The position numbers and the translations under genes are program-made. Positions 56,720-64,000 of a DNA stretch of 64,000 bases are shown here, in pieces. Position 1 is the first letter of the stretch, and each line of letters opens with the position of its first letter. Below the pieces are notes generated by a model. It did not search any database and had not been told where the DNA came from. It saw only the letters and a program-made list of their open reading frames with translations. The stretch lies in assembly GCF_030272615.1 (NCBI RefSeq), contig NC_081412.1, forward strand, positions 39,362,791-39,426,790, given 5' to 3'. This stretch comes from Cryptomeria japonica. Taxonomy: Eukaryota > Streptophyta > Pinopsida > Cupressales > Cupressaceae.

Positions 56720-59700
56720 TCATATTCCATCATCATCATCATCTTCTCTGTCTTCACGGGTGTCATGAGCAGCTGTGAGTTCTTGGATCATTGATTGGCT
56801 TGGGACTTTCATTGCATTGAGTTTCGCGTTTGCCACTTCTTTATTCCACTTGTGTTGCACCATCTTCTCTAAGTGCTTCGGCAGTTGATCATTCCCAATG
56901 AAAACCATAGATTCGATCCTAGCCACCTTGGTTATATCCTCCGGTGTGAAACTACTCCTAACTCTGATCTTCTCCATGTTCAACTGGAAAGACTTGACTG
57001 CTTCCTATGTGCTTGACCCGCAGATTCCTAGCTCCCAGTCATGATCGGGATTAACCACTTTATTATCCTTGACTATACTGCTTTGCAAATCCTGGAGTTC
57101 ATAGATGAAGATTTTTGCATCCGTAATTACCGACTGAAAGGTGAGCACCCGCCACATGATAGTTTTCTTTAGCACAAAAAGTTGGCATTCATCAGCTACC
57201 AGCTTAATTGAATGTTCTGTCAGAAATCTGGTAGCCCCATACTCTTTGATTTTGATAAACAGGGGCAGGACATTTTGCCATTTGTGCTCTTCTTTCTCCC
57301 ACGGTACAAGCTGGTTTTGGATTTCAGAAATCAGGCTCTGTACTTCATCACACAACTTTTGAGAGTCAGTAATGTATTTTTCACCATCTTTGATTACTTG
57401 TTCAATCCACTTCTCAACTGCTTCAGCAATGCTCTTAGCCCGTTGAACTTGGTTCATCAACTTCTTGTTTTCTAGAGAAGTTGGGTCAAAATTCTCAATG
57501 GCATGGGATATTGGAATTGCTCCAAGGCAACCGATGCTATCGATGAACTAAGCCAAAACACTTATGTGTCTTTTAAGTTCTCTTTTCTCCCATCCATCTT
57601 TCTCTGATCGGGTAAGCATTTTCTTCGCTGACACTTGGAAAAAAAGGTTATCTGTATCCCTGCTCATCTTTCCCAACTCTACTTTTGTGATTTCAAAATC
57701 ATCAGAACCGGCCTATTTGTTCTCATCTTTCAGTTTGTAAGAAGCAATTTCCACCGTCCATTTACCAGTTTCTTCGTCATTTTTCAGGTGAGCGGTGGTT
57801 TTGAACCTCTTTGGCTTTGGACTCTTCTCGGAGTACTTGGCAACCATCTCCTGAATTGGAATGGTCACAGGAAGAAAGCTCCTTTTCTTGTTCACTGAGG
57901 TTGTTAACCATTTAGGAGTCGCAGTAGAATGAGAAGTTCCTTCAATCATTTTTGGTGGTGGAGTCATAGCCACAGTCACCGTTTGGGAGTCTAGAGCACA
58001 AGCAACTTCACCATCCAAATCTTCAATTTCAAAGATCTGAGCCTCAAGCACTGCATCTTTTACTCCCATATCCTTGACCTGGTCCATCTTCCTCTGGGCG
58101 ACACTATGTGATCGAGTATGCCGAGGGGTATTGAAATCCAGAGTTGGGCTAGACCTGTGTCTAGGCTGAGCCGACTCGATTTCCTTACCTGCACGAATAG
58201 TTGCACTGTTAGAAGGACGTTTTGGTGAAGATATATTTCTTGCAGAAAGGGACTTGGCGCCTGGCTTCATTGCTTTCTTTTTAGCCACCCATGCCACAGT
58301 TCTTTCCAGAACTCATTCGGTTCTCAATTGTATGTCATCATTTTCCTCCTCATCCCAATTAATTGGGGGCATTTCAGTCTCTGCATGGGCTAAATACCCT
58401 GGTTCAAATAGTTCAAGATAATCTTCTTCAAGCCCTTTAATGTCTAACCTTATTTGCAAAGAGATAACCTGTTCTAGCACCAATCTCATGTTTTCCCTTT
58501 TGAAGACTTCAAGTTCATCTAAACAGTCTTCCCAGAAATCTTCTAACTGTGGTGTGGGAAGATAAGGCATTAAGCCAAGGCTCTGAGAAAATCCTTTATT
58601 GTCAAACCCTTTTCTTTCAGAATACAAAGAGAAATTAAAATTTCTAAGGTATGCTCCTATACTTAGTGCATCGGACATTGAATTACAAGACAACACTCCC
58701 AATTGTATTGGAAAATGACCTTCCCACTTGTCCTTAGGTTGTGCCTTCTTGACCACAGAGGTCAATTGTCTGCATACTTCTGCTAGAACAAAACAATCAG
58801 AACAGAAGTGGGGAAGCTTGAAGGGTTCCTCTTCAAAGCCTCCTACTCGTATATAGCAAAATCGTGGGAACTAGATGTAAAAGCTACCGAACTTCTTAAT
58901 CAAGATCTATGCATCATCTGAAATCTGTTTGGCCTTTGTACCCTTCAGTTCATGACACATATCACCCAGGAATGCATTGTGTACCCTTCTGAAATCTTGT
59001 AGGGCATTGTCTTTTTGCAGCATTGGATAAAACTCATACACCAGAACATCTTCCTCAGTGGGCTGCTTGTGTATACCCGTGAACTCTTTAACACAGGCCA
59101 TACAATACAAAAGATACGAGGACATGAAGAAGTTTTGTTGAAACTGATTGGCTAGACTCAACTGCTCTCTCATTGAATCGGCAATTAACTCTGCCCAATC
59201 CAAATATTGTTTGCCTTCCAGAACTAATTGCACATAGCAATATATCCAATCATCAAAGCTATAAGCTTTGGCAGAACCTCTGGCTCGATGCAACAGAAGC
59301 ATCACATCATGGATATGTGGCAACATGTGGTTCTTGTTAGGATTTTTAGGTAGTCTAGAACCACCTCTTTGAGGGACCTTCAACCAGAACTTCACCACAT
59401 TATTCTTGTGTCCGGCTCTATCTGCATTGAACTCACTGATTGACTAGGTAGGGGAGAAATTAGAAAACTGGTAATTCGGTATCTTGAAAACTGAAGCAAT
59501 TACCTCATGGTTAATGGCAAGAAGGGTTTTGCCATTATCTCTCTTAATAGTTTCAGATACAGGGTCATGTCTAGCAATACACTCCCGAACCAACTCTAGA
59601 CAAGGTATTGCTGGGGGAAAGGTTGCGGCTTCTAAAAGTCCACTACTCAAAATCTCTATACAAAAAGACTTATCAACACCCTTGAACACCCTTTCTTTCA

Positions 59701-59800
59701 AATCTTCAAGGTTCTCTCCCTTCAGGTCAGTATCACTAACTATGGCTTCTGTGGACGCCAAGCTAAAGATGTTTCCAAACAAGTGCAGGGTGGACTTCAT
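56720..59800 (-). pseudogene. Element E ORF, ~1027 codons, function unknown
   Basis: The ATG at 59798-59800 opens one frame that reaches 56720 with no frameshift and seven internal stops: TAG at 59444, 58907, about 58872, 57713, about 57547 and 57005, and TGA at 58313. The six TAG fit CAG-to-TAG and the TGA fits CGA-to-TGA. Architecture: N-terminal globular part (IPCLELVRECIARHDPVSET, TLLAINHEVIASVFKIPNYQ, VMLLLHRARGSAKAYSFDDW, YLDWAELIADSMREQL, FFMSSYLLYCMACVKEF); a second ordered part (DKWEGHFPIQLGVLSCNSM); a basic disordered region (about 58290-57900, KRPSNSATIRAGKEI); a helical C-terminus with KWIEQVIKDGEKYI; and an acidic end (REDREDDDDDGI). No catalytic motif. The N-terminal style recalls plant mobile-domain and transposon-associated proteins, but I cannot name the family. 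Confidence 0.75.
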
Positions 59801-60289
59801 GATTTCAAAACAAGAAACCTAAATTTGATTGCAGTGAAACCTTTTGTATGAGAGAAAATGCAAGGGAAAACACTGGAAAAAATAAGGAAAGACTCACCTT
59901 CACAGTTGTATAATCGGATGACGGCTAGTAGCAAGAAAAACTCCTATCCAGGAATAACATAAACAAAAATCCAGCAGCAAGTAGCAAGTGCAGAACACAA
60001 ATGATTTTCATACCTTATTGAGAAAGGTAATGATACAGACACATTAAATGCAATGATTTCGCAATTTCATTCTGAATGCGGCAAATTAGTAGATTAGACC
60101 CCTGCACGCATGCATTGAATGCATGGTAGTGTACTTTAAGAAACTGCCAGTTCCCGAAATGCTCACTTATTTCGAAAAGGCCAAAGAATAACATCACTTT
60201 ACAATATGGTTCTGCCTCTCCATATTTAGCAATAAATGCACTTCTCAAAACATTAGAAAACGCAGGGCCCACCAACATTGAACCTGTAT

Positions 60290-60600
60290 GAACATCTTGA
60301 ACCAACTTCTTGAGTGTTCAAGTAGTTCAAGATGTACGCCATGTCAAACTATTGACCACTTGCCGTGTTGAACACGTTGAACATATTTGAACCCCTTTGA
60401 ACTCAGTTCAATAAGTTCAACACAAACGTTATATCACTGAACAGGAGAAACTTTATTTACGAGCCGCTGCAAAGCACTTAGAGAAAATGTTAGTACGAAA
60501 AACTTTTCCCTGAACGCCTTGGAACCTATTGAACCTAAATGAACCTGTTGAACCCAATTCAGAATGGTTCAACGTGTTCAAGGAGTTCAATCAATTGTCT
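60290..60600. repeat. Subterminal GTTCAA/TTGAAC motif cluster of element E
   Basis: About twenty TTGAAC or GTTCAA words in about 310 bp, in both orientations, many 8-12 bp apart (for example GTTGAACACGTTGAACATAT, and TTGAACCTAAATGAACCTG with a one-base variant). They begin about 140 bp from the end of the element. Confidence 0.85.
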
Positions 60601-60742
60601 AAACTTGACTTAAACGACTAGAAAAAGGATTTGAGGACGCATTAAGGACTTGAACCAAGGTAATATAGCATGAACTAGGACTCCAACATAAAAAGGAAAA
60701 GATGACCCACTCTCGCCATGAAGAATAAATGACGTGGTAACA

Positions 60743-61563
60743 CCTTCATACTTACTTCCTGTCGGTCCTTTAGGTACTCTTCTAGCAAATAGTGCTTCAA
60801 GTTGCTCAAATTCTTCATCCTCTTTCCTCATATCTTCCAATTCTTTTGCATATAGGGCTTTCCAATCACTTTTGCTAATAGATGATGATGCATGAAAAGA
60901 AGGTTCAGACTTTGCAGCTCCATAGGGTCCAAATTCTTCAAGCTCAAAAGAAGATAATTTCCCAATCAGAATGTCTCTGTTAACTGAAGTGTTTGCCATT
61001 GTTCTCAATTCATTAATTGCAGTAGCCTTCATTTTGTAAGCCAATGGTAGGGCTCTCAAAACTTTAGAAACTATTTCATCTTCACTCAAAGATCCTCCAC
61101 AATATTGAATTCCCATGACAATCTCATTTACTCTTTCCATAAATGTAGCAATTCTTTCATTATCTTCCATCTTCAAGCTCTCATATCTTACCCGATAACC
61201 ATCAAGTTTAGCAATTTTGATAGTAGGGTCACCTTCATTTAGAGTGTGAAATTTATCCCACATAATCTTTGCAGATGATTTATCAGTCAATCCCATGATT
61301 TGTTGATCAGTGAGTGCACACAAGTGGGCTTCTTTAGCTCTGCAATCATTTTCAATATTTTTGTCCAAGTCTGCGGGAGCATGATTGCTAGATGCTGGAT
61401 CATAAGGTTTATATCCTTTTTTAGTGATCTTCCAAATATCCTTGCTGAGACATCTAAGATGAGTCTCCATTCGTATTTTCCATATCCCATAGTTTGTTCC
61501 ATCAAGCTTAGGGATTTGTCTTCTAAAAATAGCTGCCGATGGATTTGAATTATTAGTTGCCAT
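60743..61563 (-). pseudogene. Element D gag N-terminal part
   Basis: The ATG at 61561-61563 starts MATNNSNPSAAIFRRQIPKL, DGTNYGIWKIRMETHL, IMWDKFHTLNEGDPTIKIAK, FMERVNEIVMGIQY, DEIVSKVLRALPLAYKMKAT, FELEEFG, KPTGSKYEG-type end (PKGPTGSKYEG). This is the copia gag (UBN2-type) fold. The frame is open up to 60743, where element E splits it from its zinc knuckle at 55784. Confidence 0.9.
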
Positions 61564-61606
61564 AGGATCTACCTCAAGCGGTTAAGCTTCTGCAAAAGAA
61601 GACCAA

Positions 61607-61619
61607 ATCTCTGATACCA
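61607..61619 (-). promoter_or_regulatory. Primer-binding site of element D
   Basis: Minus-strand TTGGTATCAGAGA lies two bases inside the LTR and matches the initiator tRNA-Met 3' end (TGGTATCAGAGC) except for the last base. Confidence 0.9.
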
Positions 61620-61621
61620 AT

Positions 61622-62871
61622 TGTTAGAATAACTGGTGGACAACTGAGAGGGGGGGTGAATCATTTGTCAACAGATTATATTAACCAAACCACTTTATAA
61701 CCTTTAACCGGAGCACATAAACATTGAATATCGAAATAGAAGAAACAGATACTTGTAAGGGATAAAACTTAAGTATGAAACAGAGAATCAACATAATGCA
61801 GCAATACCACATAACACCATGATTTGTATGTGGAAAATCCTATAAAGGGAAAAACCACGGTGGGAACCCTACCCACAATGAGATGATACTCCTACAAAAA
61901 ATATGTGATACAATAAGGGGCCTGCACATGCAGGAAGGCACACTGCCTAGAGCATACTGCTCATCACAAAGGAGTCTCATTGACTACAGAGAGGTTATAA
62001 CCACCTCAATATAATTGGACAACAATTCGGAAGAATGAATTACCAATGATAGCATCTACCATGCCTAATTACAGTCTCAGTTAAGCTCAATACTGGAGGC
62101 CTTTGACCACTTACATAAACCCAATCTGATCACCTATGATCGAACAAATCTCCTTCGCATATGATCTTTTCATTATTCGCACATTTCATTCCATGACCAT
62201 GATCTACAATGAGATCTTACATCAATTTATACAAACCCTAAGGCCTAAACCAATTAGGTCGGCCACCTAAAAGATATTACAATAAGATCATTACATACAT
62301 CCACATTACAATGATATACCATGTCGGATTTAGACCAAAACAACATTAACCAATCCATAATTCATCCCAGTAATGTGTAGAGAACATTTAATAGCACGTT
62401 ACATGATACCGGTACATAACCTAGATAGATACCGAACCCAAATAGATCCACCATGCCAAATCGATGTCTCCAATCAATCGAGGCACGAACAAAGATCACC
62501 TTCTGCATCCTGAATTCCATCTAGAAGCTGCACCAACACCACTTATGAATCTTGTCAAAGATTCTTAGTAAAAGTTCTGTCGGTAAAACCCTAAACCCTT
62601 ACCGGTATAGTCTTACTAGAATGTATGATAGCATCTAATCATCAAGTCAATACCAATTGACAAAAACATACTCCAGAAACATCAAACCAAACATATTCCA
62701 TTGATCCAAACATGTCACTAGTATCCAACTGATAGTCCCTTCTATCGATAACACTAGTTCTTCTACCGGTAATCAAAATTTGTCTGTTGGTAACCAATCA
62801 TAATAGCTAGTGTTGACATCAATGACAAAACATCAATGCAATACATAATCAATTCCTTCATATTGGCAACA
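61622..62871 (-). repeat. 5' LTR of element D (1250 bp)
   Basis: Plus-strand start TGTTAGAATAACTGGTGGAC, end ATTGGCAACA. It aligns with 50768-52030. Words shared with other copia LTRs here include GGAAGGCACACTGCCTAGAG, equivalent to CTCTAGGCAGTTGGCCTTCC of element C. Confidence 0.9.
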
Positions 62872-64000
62872 ATTAAATCCCCCAATATGAACACACGTGA
62901 TATGATATTGCCCAACCAGTCACACCCCCATGAGTCAATGGAGGGGCTCAAGGCCTACTAGACTTAAAAGAGACACAATCACAACCACAAGGAAACTCTG
63001 AACAATAAATGCAAGTAAAAGAAAATAATTGGTGAGCATAGTTAGAGGTAGACGTACCTAGATGAGTTGGGGAAGAGCCACTGAGAGGAGGTCGTTGCTG
63101 ATTTGCATGCTCGGTGTCGGTTTTGGAACATTCATGTTGTAGCAGTGAACCTCCACCATTCATGTTGGAGTCTACTACAACCAAGAGAGAATGAGATGCT
63201 CTAGGTAAGCAGTCAATTTGCCCAGGAAGAACTTGATCCAAAGAATTGCAGGGTGAATACATAGGGTGCACCGAAGGAGAGGATAAGACAACGTAGTACA
63301 AAAGGTTAGAGTAAATTGATACAGAGGTGGGAAGAGGCAACTGACTAGGTGACTAGAGTGGTGGAGGCTCACAATGGATCGATTTATTATCGCTAGCCTC
63401 ACCCAGAAGCTTGAAGTACTTAAGGGAAGAATAGCCAAAAGAGGAAGTGGATTTCATGAGTAAAGGAGGAGAGGCAAGAGGAAGGGCAGAGTGAGCCAAA
63501 AGGTGGGGGAGTCTAAGATAGTGGCTTGGACAAGGGTAAGGGAGGGTCGACAATAGCAAAGGATAACATAGAATGACCCGCACTGTATTTATGCTAAAAA
63601 ACCAAAAACTTATTTTTTTGTCTCCTAACGCATTCAACTTGTTTGCCCATGGCTCTAGCATGAGAAATAACATCCAATTGAATCCAAAGGTCTAGACAGA
63701 AAGCTGAAGCGAGATCCAAATGAAGAGGCAACAACCTTGAGTTCAAAAAATTGATCGACCTTCTCGTCTATTTGATGAATTATCTAAGGAGGGAAGAGAA
63801 GCCCGAACGAATATGTGCTTGGTGTAGGCATTCCAAAGGTAATGGGAATTTTTTACAAATGAGGGGATCAAATGAGAATCTCTGCATCTTTTTAAAAAGT
63901 CTAGGTCTACAACCTTTTTGGCTAGCTTAATCCTTAAAAACTCTAGTTGTTTAGATTTCATAGATAATTCCCTCCCATGAAGGGCATCGATTAATGCTAT
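62872..64000 (-). pseudogene. Penelope-like element: N-terminal part, running off the window
   Basis: From 63961 downward one frame (with TGA and TAG stops) reads KSKQLEFLRIKLAKKVVDLD, FLKRCRDSHLIPSFVK, a typical PLE N-terminal block (K/RLxxLxFLxxCxxxxLIPxF). A long Leu/Pro/Ser-rich region follows (63673-62948) and ends CGCDCVSFKSSRP. Open segments 63961-63743, 63673-63353 and 63340-62948 are all in phase. It continues, across element D, at 50530. Confidence 0.7.

Larger units (their letters stand above)
55785..60742 (-). mobile_element. Element E: 4958-bp insertion with TGTTA/TAACA ends, no LTRs seen, one large ORF
   Basis: The boundaries are exact because the host gag is interrupted and CCTTC is duplicated on both sides. 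Plus-strand ends are TGTTAGCGAATAG... and ...GACGTGGTAACA, so the termini are inverted over five bases (TGTTA) and also satisfy TG...CA. The first and last several hundred bases are not direct repeats of each other, which argues against an intact LTR element. It holds one minus-strand ORF (59800-56720) and a GTTCAA-rich subterminal region at the ORF's 5' side. There is no reverse transcriptase, integrase, poly-A tail or recognised DDE transposase. It could be a DNA transposon with very short inverted repeats, a derivative of an integrase-type transposon (Ginger-like ends begin TGT), or a deleted retroelement. Confidence 0.8.
50752..62871 (-). mobile_element. Element D: copia retrotransposon (with element E nested in gag)
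   Basis: The minus-strand order is 5' LTR 61622-62871, PBS TGGTATCAGAGA, gag 61563 onward, [element E], zinc knuckle, protease, integrase, RT, RNase H, PPT, 3' LTR about 50752-52030. Without element E it is about 7.1 kb. The LTRs are similar in length (1250 and about 1279 bp) and share the CCGGGTTTTCC terminal block with element C and the solo LTR, so all three are related copia families. The outer edge of the 3' LTR is diverged and no clear target duplication was found. The coding region carries many TAG stops and two frameshifts (about 53510, 52680). Confidence 0.88.

Noticed and set aside
60015..60305. 96-codon minus-strand frame ahead of the element E ORF
   Set aside because: It may be an upstream exon, but no splice pair or similarity supports it; kept as non-coding.
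55785..60742. Element E as an ordinary LTR retrotransposon
   Set aside because: By eye, the terminal several hundred bases on each side are not direct repeats, although TG...CA ends and the 5-bp duplication would fit. A computed self-alignment could reopen this.
50747..62876. Target-site duplication of element D
   Set aside because: Bases next to the best LTR edges (TATAT left, ATTAA right) do not match; the left LTR edge is diverged, so no duplication is claimed.
1..64000. tRNA, rRNA or organellar inserts
   Set aside because: No cloverleaf-like or conserved rRNA or organelle gene sequence was noticed on either strand; a dedicated scan was not possible.

Overview
The window reads as nuclear DNA of a gymnosperm, most likely a conifer. 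It is AT-rich and gene-poor, and it is filled with large nested LTR retrotransposons, all decayed. It also holds a Penelope-like element with a GIY-YIG endonuclease; conifers are the land plants in which such elements are well described. One large plant-type pentatricopeptide-repeat (PPR) gene is present. No bacterial, organellar, tRNA or rRNA genes were seen. The species cannot be named from the sequence alone.

Layout. 1-6000: old repeat debris. It includes a ~170-bp satellite-like tandem array, a decayed pogo/jerky-type transposase fragment, a Ty3/gypsy RT-RNase H fragment, and a copia-type solo LTR with near-perfect 5-bp target duplications. 6036-9629: a PLS-class PPR gene. Its 973-codon repeat region is open, but its C-terminal DYW domain is frameshifted and broken. 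10899-38632: a very large Ty3/gypsy element of Tat type (element A, minus strand). It has ~1.46-kb LTRs, gag, protease, a G-patch-like segment, RT, RNase H, an extra archaeal-type RNase H and integrase. Between pol and its 3' LTR it carries an antisense, probably spliced, plant mobile domain (PMD) gene. A 6.8-kb copia-type element with 937-bp LTRs (element C, 22407-29203, plus strand, TSD AAAGA) is inserted in A. In C, pol is replaced by one ~1068-codon ORF with its own TATA-like box.

38640-64000: the body of a Penelope-like element (minus strand) split by two insertions. Element B (40342-49784, plus strand, TSD GGTAG) has 1.1-kb LTRs and no recognisable pol. Element D (about 50752-62871, minus strand) is a copia element with gag, protease, integrase, RT and RNase H. 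D is itself split inside gag by element E (55785-60742, TSD CCTTC). E begins TGTTA and ends TAACA, has no direct terminal repeats that I can find, has dense GTTCAA subterminal motifs, and encodes a single ~1027-codon protein I do not recognise.

Themes. (1) Three unrelated mobile elements (A, C, E) each carry a large plant-type passenger gene, and those of C and E share an architecture. (2) Most broken ORFs are long single frames interrupted by TAG, with fewer TAA and TGA, as expected from C-to-T decay of methylated CAG/CAA/CGA codons. (3) Leaders of A and B contain clusters of short, CpG-centred dispersed words that no standard retrotransposon feature explains. (4) Nesting gives a relative order: Penelope first, then B and D inside it and A beside its 3' end, then C inside A and E inside D.
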